This document shows, piece after piece, positions 8,990 through 27,225 of a stretch of DNA of 64,000 nt. Numbering within the stretch: the stretch's first letter is position 1; the number at the start of each line of letters is the position of its first letter. A program made the translations under genes and the position numbers. This stretch comes from Banduia mediterranea (GTDB lineage Bacteria > Pseudomonadota > Gammaproteobacteria > Nevskiales > Nevskiaceae): NCBI RefSeq assembly GCF_031846245.1, contig NZ_JAVRIC010000015.1:1-64000 (forward strand). Reading direction: 5' to 3'. Below the pieces are notes generated by a model. That model was not told where the DNA came from, did no database searches, and saw only the letters and a program-made list of their open reading frames with translations.

Positions 8990-10987
8990 ATGATCGGCAA
9001 GACATTTGACATGAGGGGTCTCTCATTGCGAGTGTGCGGTTGCGTTCCTGTTCTGCTGGTGCTGCTCCTGGGTGTCATGCCGCGTGTGAGCGCCGCCGAC
9101 ATCGCACCGACGGCGGTCGAGCCGCAGGACGAGGCCGTGCTGCGTTGCTTTTCGCTGAGAAGCGGCAATCCTGCGGCGGCAGTCGACTTGGCGAAATCGA
9201 TCCTCGGCGCCGCCTCCCTGACGGTTGAAAACGAGATCAAGGCGCTGGCCTGTCTGGGGCGGGCCGAGGGCATGGTCGGCAACACGCAGGGCGCGATCGA
9301 TGCTGCGGTGCGGGTCCAGCAGCGGCTGGACGAACACCCGATGCCGAACGATTTTGCACTGCGCGCCCTGTCCAACGCCGGTGCGAGTCTTCATGTGGCC
9401 GGCGAGATTTCCCGCGCCGAAGCCCTGTATCTCAAGGCGTACCAATTGGCTGAAGCGGAAGACCTGGCGGTCGCGCAAAGCGTGATGTTGAACAACGTGG
9501 CGACGATCCAGAGTGAGTATCTCGATGCCCCCGAGCTTGCCGACCATTACTACCGGCAAGCCATCGCACTGAGCCGGGAAGGCGATGGTGGTGATCGAAA
9601 TGTTCTGTTCTACAACTTTGCCGCCAACCTGGTTCGACTCGGACGCGATGAGGAGGCGGCCGTGGCTCTGGACCAGGCGATGGCGATCGCGCAGCGGACC
9701 AACAGCACGATGTTCATCGACCGACTCAAGTCCGAGCGGGCGACGCTACTGCGCAAACAAGGCCGATCCGCGCAGGCACAGGCCTTGTTGACGGAGGCCA
9801 TCGCCAGCCAGAGGCAACTCCCGGACCCGGAGGGTGAAGCCCTGAGTCTGGCCAAGCTTTCCACGCTGCAACGGGAGCAAGGCAATGCGCTTGCCGCACT
9901 GGACGGCGCTCGGGCCGCGGTGCGCCTGGTGGACGGCAGCAGCTTCCGTGGCGCCTTGGTGGACAGCCTGCGTGCATTGTCGGCGGCACTTGCTGCGGCG
10001 GGGCAGGTGGACGCGGCGATGCAGACCGTAGAACGCGTACATGGCTTGCAGATGTCCAGTCTCAGGGATTACGAAAGGAGTTCACTGGCCGGCTTGCAAG
10101 CCCGGCTGCAGGACGCTGCCGGAGCCAGCGAACTCGAACGCCTGCGACATGAGCAGGCCCTTGGCGCACTACGTGCCGATCGCGCCCGGCTGGTACGCAA
10201 CTGGGTCAGTGGCGTAGCACTCCTGCTGTGTTTCGGTGGTCTGACCTTCAGTGTGATGACGCGCCGGCTCAACCACCGACTCAAGGTGCTGAGCACCGTG
10301 GACGTGCTCACCGGCCTGCTCAACCGCCGTGCTGCCACCGAAAGCTTGATGGAATGTTCAGGCGCTCCGGAAGCCAATGGCGTTCTGATGCTGATCGATA
10401 TCGACAAGTTCAAGAGCATCAACGACCGGTTCGGCCACGACGCAGGCGACCGGGCGCTGCGGGAGCTGGCCGCGCGGCTTGGAAAGGCCTGCCGCCCGGA
10501 TGACCTGCTGGCTCGCTGGGGCGGCGAGGAGTTCCTGGTGGTCTGCAAGAACCTCGATGCTCAGCAGGCCAGTGCGCTGGCCGAGCGTTTGCGTCTGGCA
10601 GCCTCACGTTGGCCGATCGACGTGTCCGAAAAGCATCGTATCCAGCTGACGATCTCGATTGGATTCGCGCCCTACCCGTTCTTTGCGGGCCTGCACCGCA
10701 CAGCGACGGGACCGACCAGCTGGCAGGACGTCACCCGCATCGCCGACCGCGCGCTGTATGCCGCCAAAGACTCAGGGCGAAACGCCTGGGTTGGTCTCTG
10801 GGGACTGGCCGGCGCAAAAAATGTGACGAACGAGACGCTCCTCGACGATCCTGAGGGCGCTGAGTCCAAAGGGCAGATCGAGATTCTTAGCAGTCGCCCG
10901 ATTACTTGGAGCGTATTGCCCAAGGATGTTGTCGGAGAGCAGTCCAGACCGGTATTGACAGCGATCCCCGTTCGAGCGCTTCAATGA
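8990..10987 (+). CDS. TPR-containing membrane diguanylate cyclase
   Basis: The predicted protein (665 aa) has a signal or anchor segment (LRVCGCVPVLLVLLLGVMPRV), a long TPR-like helical periplasmic region (EISRAEALYLKAYQLAEAEDL and following), one transmembrane helix (WVSGVALLLCFGGLTFSVM) and a cytoplasmic GGDEF domain with the active site RWGGEEF. It should make cyclic-di-GMP in response to an extracytoplasmic or protein signal. The start at 8990 is chosen for its strong GGAGGGG ribosome site. After the GGDEF domain a 60-residue unrelated tail runs to the first CRISPR repeat, and the stop codon TGA (10985-10987) lies inside that repeat. The array boundary therefore defines the end of the gene. 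Confidence 0.9.
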   Translation: MIGKTFDMRGLSLRVCGCVPVLLVLLLGVMPRVSAADIAPTAVEPQDEAVLRCFSLRSGNPAAAVDLAKSILGAASLTVENEIKALACLGRAEGMVGNTQGAIDAAVRVQQRLDEHPMPNDFALRALSNAGASLHVAGEISRAEALYLKAYQLAEAEDLAVAQSVMLNNVATIQSEYLDAPELADHYYRQAIALSREGDGGDRNVLFYNFAANLVRLGRDEEAAVALDQAMAIAQRTNSTMFIDRLKSERATLLRKQGRSAQAQALLTEAIASQRQLPDPEGEALSLAKLSTLQREQGNALAALDGARAAVRLVDGSSFRGALVDSLRALSAALAAAGQVDAAMQTVERVHGLQMSSLRDYERSSLAGLQARLQDAAGASELERLRHEQALGALRADRARLVRNWVSGVALLLCFGGLTFSVMTRRLNHRLKVLSTVDVLTGLLNRRAATESLMECSGAPEANGVLMLIDIDKFKSINDRFGHDAGDRALRELAARLGKACRPDDLLARWGGEEFLVVCKNLDAQQASALAERLRLAASRWPIDVSEKHRIQLTISIGFAPYPFFAGLHRTATGPTSWQDVTRIADRALYAAKDSGRNAWVGLWGLAGAKNVTNETLLDDPEGAESKGQIEILSSRPITWSVLPKDVVGEQSRPVLTAIPVRALQ

Positions 10988-12844
10988 GGCTGCGGCTTTC
11001 GCCACAGAGCAACCCTCTCCACGAACGTAGGCAGCCACCGCTTTGCGACGCTTCAATGAGGCTGCGGCTTTCGCCGCAGAGCAACTGAGCAAGAACCTGC
11101 CTATTGTGGGCGGCGTCGCTATCGCTTCAATGAGGCTGCGGCTTTCGCCGCAGAGCAACAGTTTGACTGTGGAACTCCGAAACCTCGAAGCACGAGCGCT
11201 TCAATGAGGCTGCGGCTTTCGCCGCAGAGCAACCGGCGGGCTGGCGACCTTACGTCTAGGCGTCGATGGGCTTCAATGAGGCTGCGGCTTTCGCCGCAGA
11301 GCAACGGCGATCAGGTGAGGTTCACCTTCCAGGGCGTCACGGGCTTCAATGAGGCTGCGGCTTTCGCCGCAGAGCAACCACCCCATACCATAGTGCAAGT
11401 GCTTAAGTTGGCTAAGGCTTCAATGAGGCTGCGGCTTTCGCCGCAGAGCAACCCGAAGCGGCGTCGGTTCCACCATTTAACAGCGCGCAGCTTCAATGAG
11501 GCTGCGGCTTTCGCCGCAGAGCAACTAGTCGTAGCGCAGTGCTCCGCCCGATAGATCGCTGTCGCTTCAATGAGGCTGCGGCTTTCGCCGCAGAGCAACG
11601 CGACGGCCTGGCCGGCTTCCTCGGCCGAGATGTTGCTTCAATGAGGCTGCGGCTTTCGCCGCAGAGCAACTGACCCCACTGTAAGCGGCGAGATAGCTCT
11701 GCGAGAGACCCGGCTTCAATGAGGCTGCGGCTTTCGCCGCAGAGCAACAAGCCAATCCGGACGATCCGCCTGAGAGTCCTGAGCCGCTTCAATGAGGCTG
11801 CGGCTTTCGCCGCAGAGCAACCTGTCAACTCATCCTCCTCCTCCTCGATTGGACCCAAGCTTCAATGAGGCTGCGGCTTTCGCCGCAGAGCAACGCATGC
11901 GCTGAACAGATTGAACTGGCATATCCTGTCAAGCTTCAATGAGGCTGCGGCTTTCGCCGCAGAGCAACCAATATGAGCACAGTTCGTCTGAGTAAGTGTA
12001 TCCGGGGCTTCAATGAGGCTGCGGCTTTCGCCGCAGAGCAACGACCTCGGCCTGGACAGCACCAGCCGGTTTTTCCACGCTTCAATGAGGCTGCGGCTTT
12101 CGCCGCAGAGCAACCGGCAATGCACACGCTGCCGATCACGCCGAGTCCCCCTGCTTCAATGAGGCTGCGGCTTTCGCCGCAGAGCAACATCGTCGGACGG
12201 CACCCTGTCGAGCCGGATCGACACCGCTTCAATGAGGCTGCGGCTTTCGCCGCAGAGCAACATGCGGCCATCGAAGCCGGAAGGGCTCGGCAGCAAAAGG
12301 CTTCAATGAGGCTGCGGCTTTCGCCGCAGAGCAACAGCGTATGGGCCTGCCCCCTATTCCGGCGTGCAGATGCTTCAATGAGGCTGCGGCTTTCGCCGCA
12401 GAGCAACCCCGGAAGGGGTATCAGCGCCTGTCGGACAGCGCTCGCTTCAATGAGGCTGCGGCTTTCGCCGCAGAGCAACCATGCGGCGTAAGGCCATCGT
12501 CTGCTGGGCTTATCAGCTTCAATGAGGCTGCGGCTTTCGCCGCAGAGCAACATCTGCTGCAGATCCTCGTCGGCGTGGCGGACAAGACCGCTTCAATGAG
12601 GCTGCGGCTTTCGCCGCAGAGCAACGCCGAACGAACTGAACGACCCCGGAAGCGGATATCAGGCTTCAATGAGGCTGCGGCTTTCGCCGCAGAGCAACGC
12701 GCGACCTCGGGGCAAAGCCCAAGGCCAAACAAACGCTTCAATGAGGCTGCGGCTTTCGCCGCAGAGCAACAGCTCACAGATCAAGGGGTCCGCGATCTGA
12801 ATATCACGGCTTCAATGAGGCTGCGGCTTTCGCCGCAGAGCAAC
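10978..12844 (-). CRISPR. CRISPR array, 26 repeats and 25 spacers (type I-G)
   Basis: Twenty-six 36-base repeats were located individually, with spacers of 35-42 bases (mostly 36-38). On the minus strand the repeat begins GTTGCTCTG and ends CATTGAAGC, and folds as CTGCGGC-GAAA-GCCGCAG, a 7-bp stem with a GNRA-type tetraloop that exists only in the minus-strand transcript. This and the position of cas2 place the leader at the high-coordinate end and the oldest spacers near 11 kb. All repeats are identical except the terminal one at 10978-11013, which has one substitution that leaves a G-U pair in the stem; this is typical of the leader-distal end. No spacer target was recognised. The Csb2 Cas6 domain should process the transcript. 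Confidence 0.97.
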
Positions 12845-13054
12845 GCCCCCTGTGCAATTCGTTTGGCCGCAAGGCCTGCAACCAGGGATTGCGAGCGCTG
12901 TGGCGTCACGTTCCGGTTCAGCACCGGACAAGAGAGGCGATTGTGACTTATACACGGGTAATCGGCTGATTGTTAAGGAAACAAGCGACTGCGAGCGCTG
13001 CCGGGCTTTTTGTCAGCATTGGAGTGCTCGCGCCACTACGGCAAAAAAATAGCT
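12845..13054 (-). promoter_or_regulatory. CRISPR leader with predicted promoter
   Basis: A 210-base non-coding stretch lies between cas2 and the first leader-proximal repeat. On the minus strand TTAACA (12971-12976) and TATAAG (12947-12952), separated by 18 bases, form a credible sigma-70 promoter that would start the pre-crRNA about 95 bases before the array. The 11-mer TGCGAGCGCTG occurs twice, at 12890-12900 and 12990-13000, exactly 100 bases apart; such repeated leader motifs can bind host factors or Cas1-Cas2. Confidence 0.65.
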
Positions 13055-13345
13055 TTACACAATCGTGGGTTCGCGAGCCACCGCTTTGAACGCCACCCCC
13101 AAGCTGATGACTCTGGGTCTGACGGTGTCGGCCGGCCCCAAATCCAGCATCACAACATGATCCTGCCCGTCCACAATGATTCCGTCCAGCAGTTGGATCA
13201 GTTCGGCCTGCCGGCGTGCGGAAAGTCGGCATTGAAATACCGACAATTGCAGCCATTCGCCATAGCCTTTCATCAGCTTGAAGATGCGCCGCCCGCGTTT
13301 GTCGTCTCGAATGTCGTAGGTGACGATGTACAGGTGTTCTTGCAT
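13055..13345 (-). CDS. cas2: CRISPR-associated endoribonuclease/integrase subunit Cas2
   Basis: A 96-aa protein beginning [23 protein letters not shown], the ferredoxin-like Cas2 fold with the conserved YDIRDD strand end, followed by [16 protein letters not shown]. Cas2 dimers bridge two Cas1 dimers in the spacer-acquisition complex. It is the last gene of the operon, seven bases after cas1 and directly next to the leader. Length and motifs are intact. Confidence 0.95.
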   Translation of the reverse strand: MQEHLYIVTYDIRDDKRGRRIFKLMKGYGEWLQLSVFQCRLSARRQAELIQLLDGIIVDGQDHVVMLDLGPADTVRPRVISLGVAFKAVAREPTIV

Positions 13346-13352
13346 GCGGGCT

Positions 13353-14291
13353 TCACCGTGTCGTGAAGTTGGGGTTCTCGGTCATTTCACCTTGCAGGAA
13401 TCGCCCGAGCAGGCGGCATTGCAACTCCAGCAGGCGACGATAGCTCACGCGATAGCCGAACAGCGGATGCGTCACTTCGTGCGACAAACGCCGTTCGAAC
13501 GCGGCGATGAATCGTTTGCGCCCTTCGTCGCTCAAGTTGGTGCGGCCAGCGCCGCCGACGAAATCGGTGGGGCGAACTTCACCATTGTTGATCACCTGCA
13601 GTACGGTGGAATCGGCGATCAGTGGGCGGAAGGGTTCCATCAGGTCCAGCGCCAATGCCGGCCGACCGTACCGCGGTTGATGGTAGAAGCCGCGGTAGGC
13701 GTCGAATCCCACTGTGGTCAATGTGTTCGTCAGCGTGCGGCTGAGCATGGCGTAGGCGAAGGACAGCAAGGCGTTCACCGGGTCCGCCGGTGGGCGGCGA
13801 TTGCGGCGATGAAAGTCGAAGGCGAAGTTCGCCTCGCCTTCGCGTTTGATCAATTGGGCGAAGGCGCCGAAGTAGATGGACGCTCCGTTGCCTTCGATCC
13901 CCAGTAGCGATTCGAGACTGCGCGCGCGCACGCAGGCTTTGATGGCATGTTCGAGTTGGCTCAGGAATGGGTCCACCGGCGTGGTGCCGCGCCAGTTGCG
14001 GCGCAGCATCACTCGGCTGTTGACCAGTTTGGCGCGTACCCAGCCCTTGGCCAGAGTGAGGCAGATGTTTTCATCGTCCGCACCGCGGTGCTGCGCGATT
14101 CGCAGTTCCACATTCTTGTGGCCGATGCCAGCGGTGTAACCCAGGAACCAGCCGCCGTAGCTGTGCCAGGACACCGGGATCTGGCGCCGCATCAATTCAT
14201 GCAGCGTCGGCGTGGTGACGTAGACGTTGCCGTGCAGAATCAGGTGGGAGATTTCCGCGAGGCGAGGGCGCGCAACGGCTTTGTCGTCCAC
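13353..14291 (-). CDS. cas1: CRISPR integrase Cas1 (type I-G), separated from Cas4 by an amber codon
   Basis: Cas1 integrates prespacers at the leader-repeat junction. The N-terminal beta domain ([17 protein letters not shown]) and the alpha-helical catalytic domain are present, with the metal ligands expected in [16 protein letters not shown] (Glu), [11 protein letters not shown] (His) and [13 protein letters not shown] (acidic). The GTG at 14291 is the nearest start. The reading frame is, however, continuous upstream with cas4 except for one TAG at 14316-14318. In type I-G loci Cas4 and Cas1 are normally one fused polypeptide, and the eight codons between the TAG and the GTG (SGDNLEIS) look like the missing linker. 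The protein may be made by reinitiation or read-through. Confidence 0.93.
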   Translation of the reverse strand: MDDKAVARPRLAEISHLILHGNVYVTTPTLHELMRRQIPVSWHSYGGWFLGYTAGIGHKNVELRIAQHRGADDENICLTLAKGWVRAKLVNSRVMLRRNWRGTTPVDPFLSQLEHAIKACVRARSLESLLGIEGNGASIYFGAFAQLIKREGEANFAFDFHRRNRRPPADPVNALLSFAYAMLSRTLTNTLTTVGFDAYRGFYHQPRYGRPALALDLMEPFRPLIADSTVLQVINNGEVRPTDFVGGAGRTNLSDEGRKRFIAAFERRLSHEVTHPLFGYRVSYRRLLELQCRLLGRFLQGEMTENPNFTTR

Positions 14292-14315
14292 GCTGATTTC
14301 GAGGTTGTCGCCGCT

Positions 14316-15071
14316 CTAGGCGACCTTGGCCTTGTTCGCCTGCACGTAGACCGGCATCGATTCGGAGACGCCCACTGCAATCGCCCGCGGCGGCGTGACG
14401 CCACGGCGCAAATAGTTCACCTCGTCCGGTAGACAAATGCTCACCAGCGAGCAGCGCGGGCATTTGGGCGAATCGTCCAGCGGCGGTGGAATGCGGCCGC
14501 CCAGGGCGATGCCGCGCAAGCCATGCAGGGCTGACAGCGCCAGTTGCTGAAGTTCCTCGTCGAACGGGACCGGCGCGCGTTCTCGCGATTCCACGAAATA
14601 CAATACGCCCTCGGTGCATTCATAACCCTGGTCCTGGAGTAGCAGACCCTGTAAACAAAGCTGCACCCGTTCCGGGTCGTAAGCCGCCTTGGCAATGTGC
14701 GGACGCTTGCCGCGCTTGTAGTCCACCGGCACCACGCGGCCCTCATCCGCCTCGATCAGATCCAGCTTCGCGATTACGCCGTAGCGGTTGCTGGACAAGG
14801 TGATCGAACGGGCATGGATGCGGCTGTCTTCCGTCACGTCCTCGGGCGCGGGCAGGACATCCTTGCCGCCAGCATCCACACGTTTGTGCCGGCGCCGGCC
14901 GTCCACCGTATCGGCCGAATCCGCCCATTCACCCTGCACCCATTCCAGGTAGGCGAGGCGAGCGCAATACACGTATTCATTGACCATCCGCGCCGGCAAT
15001 AGCGGCTGATCGCCGCTCAGCTCTGGAAACGGCAGCGCGAGTTCCTGCTGGATCGGGCCGTCATGCAGCAT
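14316..15071 (-). CDS. cas4: Cas4 exonuclease (type I-G), C-terminus ends at amber codon
   Basis: Cas4 trims and orients prespacers by PAM. Visible features are the N-terminal MVNEYVYCARLAYLEWVQGEW with the first cluster Cys, the RecB-like nuclease core (AKLDLIEADEGRVVPVDYKRGK, containing the Asp and the D-x-K motif), and the C-terminal cluster KCPRCSLVSICLP, giving the usual four Cys for an iron-sulfur cluster. The start at 15071 is preferred because GGAGG lies six bases upstream; a longer frame to 15116 lacks a ribosome site. The gene ends MPVYVQANKAKVA-TAG, just where a fused Cas1 would begin. Confidence 0.93.
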   Translation of the reverse strand: MLHDGPIQQELALPFPELSGDQPLLPARMVNEYVYCARLAYLEWVQGEWADSADTVDGRRRHKRVDAGGKDVLPAPEDVTEDSRIHARSITLSSNRYGVIAKLDLIEADEGRVVPVDYKRGKRPHIAKAAYDPERVQLCLQGLLLQDQGYECTEGVLYFVESRERAPVPFDEELQQLALSALHGLRGIALGGRIPPPLDDSPKCPRCSLVSICLPDEVNYLRRGVTPPRAIAVGVSESMPVYVQANKAKVA

Positions 15072-15136
15072 GGGGTGCCTCCAAGCTGCGTCGCCAGGCG
15101 ATATCGAAATCCTCAAGAATTGATATCATGTTGCCC

Positions 15137-15382
15137 ATGCGTAGAACCCTTATCACTCTGGATGCAGATGACAAGGCGTGGCTCGACCACGAGGCACGGC
15201 TGCGTCATATCCCCATGACCGAACTGGTGCGGCAAGCCATCCGCGACTATCGTCTGCGCGAAGAAAGCCTCTCGCGACCGACCCTGCAGACCGCCTTGGC
15301 AGAGACCTCCGGTATTTGGCGAAATGGTGACGGGCTGACCTACCAGCAACGCCTTCGTGACGAATGGGGCCCCGCCGGTTGA
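15137..15382 (+). CDS. VapB-type ribbon-helix-helix antitoxin
   Basis: A roughly 81-aa protein starting MRRTLITLDADDKAWLDHEA, a short N-terminal strand then helices as in ribbon-helix-helix (CopG/Arc-like) antitoxins. The C-terminal half (SGIWRNGDGLTYQQRLRDEWG) is the usual flexible toxin-binding tail. It overlaps the following PIN toxin gene by four bases (TTGA) and is transcribed against the surrounding cas operon, between csb2 and cas4. An ATG nine bases upstream (15128) is an alternative start. VapB proteins normally repress their own promoter, which would lie in the 65 bases before cas4's start. Confidence 0.8.
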   Translation: MRRTLITLDADDKAWLDHEARLRHIPMTELVRQAIRDYRLREESLSRPTLQTALAETSGIWRNGDGLTYQQRLRDEWGPAG

Positions 15383-15747
15383 AGTACCTGTTGGACTCGG
15401 TGGTCCTGATTGACCATTTCAACGGCATCCAAGCCGCGACAGGATTCTTGGCAGAACACGGCGACGCTTGCGCAATCTCCGTCATCACGCGTGCCGAAGT
15501 CCTCGCTGGCTTCGATGAGGATGGCGCGCGCCTGGCGTTGGCGCTCTTGAATGTCTTCGTCACCTTTCCGGTGACCGTCGAAGTGGCGGACACCGCCGCT
15601 GCAATGCGGCGCACGCAGCGCTGGAAATTGCCGGATGCGCTACAGGCCGCCATCGCCAAGCACCACGAACTGGCGCTGGTCACGCGCAATACCCGCGACT
15701 TTCAGGCTGGTGGCACGCCGGAGGTTTGGGTGCCTTATCGGTTGTGA
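15379..15747 (+). CDS. VapC-type PIN-domain ribonuclease toxin
   Basis: A PIN-domain toxin of about 122 aa. The acidic residues expected for a two-metal RNase are all visible: the first Asp in KYLLDSVVLIDHF, Glu in ITRAEVLAG, Asp in KLPDALQAAIAKHH and Asp in TRNTRDF. Family members typically cleave tRNA or rRNA. The TTG at 15379, which overlaps the antitoxin stop, places the first Asp six residues in as in homologues; an ATG at 15364 is possible. The gene is intact, so the VapBC pair should be active inside the cas operon on the opposite strand. Confidence 0.85.
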   Translation: MKYLLDSVVLIDHFNGIQAATGFLAEHGDACAISVITRAEVLAGFDEDGARLALALLNVFVTFPVTVEVADTAAAMRRTQRWKLPDALQAAIAKHHELALVTRNTRDFQAGGTPEVWVPYRL

Positions 15748-15812
15748 CCACAGGGCGTAGCACGTTTTTCCGCTGGGCTTCTGCATTGGCGCGATAGCTG
15801 GGTCTCGACTGT

Positions 15813-21182
<5,370 letters not shown>

Positions 21183-21186
<4 letters not shown>

Positions 21187-21383
21187 CGTTCCGGCGGCTG
21201 TGATGAATCTCGGGATTGTTGCATCAGCAGTCTGTGTCGCGCCTGCAGCCGTTTGAGGCTCACCGGTTCGCGTTCGAACGCCATGCTCTGCCAGGTCTGC
21301 AGCGGGCTCTGTGCCAGCGTGCGCCGCTGCCGCTCTTCCGGCGGGAGCGTTCTCCACGCCTGAATGTTTTGTTTCCAGCTCAT
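21183..21383 (-). CDS. Putative Fic inhibitor (VbhA-like antitoxin), 66 aa
   Basis: A short frame between cas3 and the Fic-Csx17 fusion. It starts at an ATG 20 bases after the cas3 stop, preceded by GGGAG, and ends in a CTGA overlap with the Fic frame. The helix WQSMAFEREP (residues 32-40) resembles the class I Fic inhibitory helix with motif (S/T)xxxE(G/N), here S33xxxE37 followed by Arg. VbhA-type antitoxins are encoded just upstream of, and overlapping, their fic gene exactly like this. Alternatively the two frames were once a single class II Fic protein with its inhibitory helix at the N-terminus, later frameshifted. Residue composition is credible for a helical protein. The function is inferred. 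Confidence 0.6.
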
Positions 21384-21403
21384 GTTTCGAATTGTGCTCC
21401 CGC

Positions 21404-25381
<3,978 letters not shown>

Positions 25382-25540
25382 GGCGAAAGCCCCCCCGACC
25401 CGACACCCTCAAATTCACTCTAGTGTCTTCCGCTTGTTTGGCCGTGTCGAGCTTCGCTGGCGCCGTTTATCCGAACTGATGCAACCGTTCGGCTGCTGGA
25501 TGAGCAATGTGCGATTCAAGCGCGGGATGAACCTCCGCCG

Positions 25541-27022
25541 CTAGACCTCCGGCCCCAGCTCGATGCCGGGCGGGAGTTGCGCCGGCAGTTCGGATTTCGG
25601 CGCTTCCATCGAGGCGACCGGGTAGGCGCAGTAATCGGCGGCATAGAGCGCGGCCGCGCGATGGTTGCCGGATTCGCCAACGCCGCCAAACGGTGCGGCG
25701 CCGGAGGCGCCGGTGGTCGGGCGATTCCAGTTGACGATGCCGGCGCGAATGTTGGCGTAGAAATGGTTCCACTGCGCTTGGTCTTCGGACAGCAGACCGG
25801 CCGACAGGCCGTAGCGTGTGGCGTTGGCCTGGGCGATCGCGTCGTCGAAGTCATCGTAGCGGATGACTTTCAGCAGCGGGCCGAAGTGTTCCTCGTCCGG
25901 CAGATCGTCGATGCGCGTCACATCGAGCAGGCCCGGTGTGAGGAAGGCTTCGCCGTAGGGCAGGCGCTGCATCGGTACCAGCACTTCGGCGCCGAGGTCT
26001 ACCAATTCCTGCTCGGCATCAAGCAGTTGCTGTGCAGCGGTCGCGGAAATCAGCGGGCCCATGAATGGTTGCGGATCGTCGTTCCAGCGACCGACCATGA
26101 TCTTGCGGATGGCGTCGACCAGCACGGTGATGAAGAAATCGCCTTCAGGGCCTTGCGGCACGAACAGGCGGCGCGCGCAGGTGCAGCGTTGGCCGCTGGA
26201 GAGATACGCGGACTGAATCACGTCGTAGACTGCGGGCACGATGTCGTTGATCTTGCCGACCACCTGCGGGTTGTTGCCGCCCATTTCCAGCGCCAGGATC
26301 TTGCCGGGCATTTCGGCGAACTGACGGTTGAGGATGCCGCCGGTGCGTGAGCTGCCGGTGAAGTACAGGCCGTCCAGTTGCGGGTGCTGGGCGATGGACT
26401 CGGCGGTCTCCAGCTCGCCCGGCAGCAGGCTGAACACGCCTTCGGGTATGCCGGCCTCATGCCACAGCTTCACGGTTTCGATCGCCACCAGCGGGGTCTG
26501 TTCGCTGGGCTTGAAGACCACGCAGTTGCCGGCCAGCAGGGCCGGAACGATATGGCCGTTCGGCAGGTGTCCCGGAAAGTTGTACGGTCCGAACACGGCG
26601 ACCACGCCGTGCGGTTTGTGGCGGATCGCGCTGAGTACGGCGCCATTCCGGTTTTCGCTCACGCCGGTGCGCTGCCAGTAGGCTTTTACCGAAAGATCGA
26701 CCTTGTTGATCATCGCACCGACTTCGGTGCGGGTTTCCCACAACGGCTTGCCGGTTTCGCGGGCGATGGTGCTGGCGAGCGATTCCTTGTGTTCAGCCAG
26801 CAGTTCGGCGAATCGTCGCACGATGGCTTCGCGTTCCGCGAACGGGCGCGTGCCCCAGGCGCCGGCAATGGCGCGGGCGGACTTGAAGGCTACATTCACG
26901 TCGTCCGGTGTGGCGGCATTGCCAGTCCAAAGTGTTGCGCCGCTGCTCGGGTCGATACTCGAAAATTCGGCGCCGCCGCCGGGAGCCCAGTGGCCTGCGA
27001 GATAGATCGAATCGTTGTTCAT
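25541..27022 (-). CDS. astD: N-succinylglutamate 5-semialdehyde dehydrogenase
   Basis: AstD oxidises succinylglutamate semialdehyde to succinylglutamate with NAD+, the fourth step of the arginine succinyltransferase pathway. The ATG at 27022 gives 493 aa, the usual AstD length; a longer frame to 27331 would run into the divergent promoter region and was rejected. Aldehyde dehydrogenase motifs are clear: FGPYNFPGHLPNGHIVPAL (AstD-type, with its N-terminal strand), ALEMGGNNPQVV (general base Glu) and SSGQRCTCARR (catalytic Cys). None of astA, astB, astC or astE is adjacent, so the gene is isolated from its usual operon. Confidence 0.92.
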   Translation of the reverse strand: MNNDSIYLAGHWAPGGGAEFSSIDPSSGATLWTGNAATPDDVNVAFKSARAIAGAWGTRPFAEREAIVRRFAELLAEHKESLASTIARETGKPLWETRTEVGAMINKVDLSVKAYWQRTGVSENRNGAVLSAIRHKPHGVVAVFGPYNFPGHLPNGHIVPALLAGNCVVFKPSEQTPLVAIETVKLWHEAGIPEGVFSLLPGELETAESIAQHPQLDGLYFTGSSRTGGILNRQFAEMPGKILALEMGGNNPQVVGKINDIVPAVYDVIQSAYLSSGQRCTCARRLFVPQGPEGDFFITVLVDAIRKIMVGRWNDDPQPFMGPLISATAAQQLLDAEQELVDLGAEVLVPMQRLPYGEAFLTPGLLDVTRIDDLPDEEHFGPLLKVIRYDDFDDAIAQANATRYGLSAGLLSEDQAQWNHFYANIRAGIVNWNRPTTGASGAAPFGGVGESGNHRAAALYAADYCAYPVASMEAPKSELPAQLPPGIELGPEV

Positions 27023-27225
27023 GGGTCTTGGACGTTGTCTCGGGATTCGGTATGCAGCGGCGAGGCAAAGCCAACAAGCAGGGCAGCGCCGTGCAGGAAT
27101 GGATGGAGCTAGGATACCGAAGCACAGCGTGACAGAGGCATGAACGGGCGGTTCACCACCCGGAGAGACGTGCGTCGGCGGCCACAGCAAACGACCATCC
27201 ACGAAAAACAACCGGAGGTGCAGCC

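Noticed and set aside
12408-12662. Similarity between two spacers (12408-12443 and 12626-12662) sharing CCGGAAG and TATCAG
   Set aside because: The match is short, needs a one-base gap and is out of frame between the two; it is too weak to claim a common target.
10978-12844. Many open frames across the array encoding repeats such as CSAAKAAASLK or FNEAAAFAAEQ
   Set aside because: They are translations of the CRISPR repeat, which lacks stops in several frames; they have no start sites or family likeness.
25418-25541. G7 run before the WYL regulator as a phase-variation switch
   Set aside because: The run lies upstream of the only usable start codon, so length change would not alter the reading frame; at most it acts in the ribosome site.
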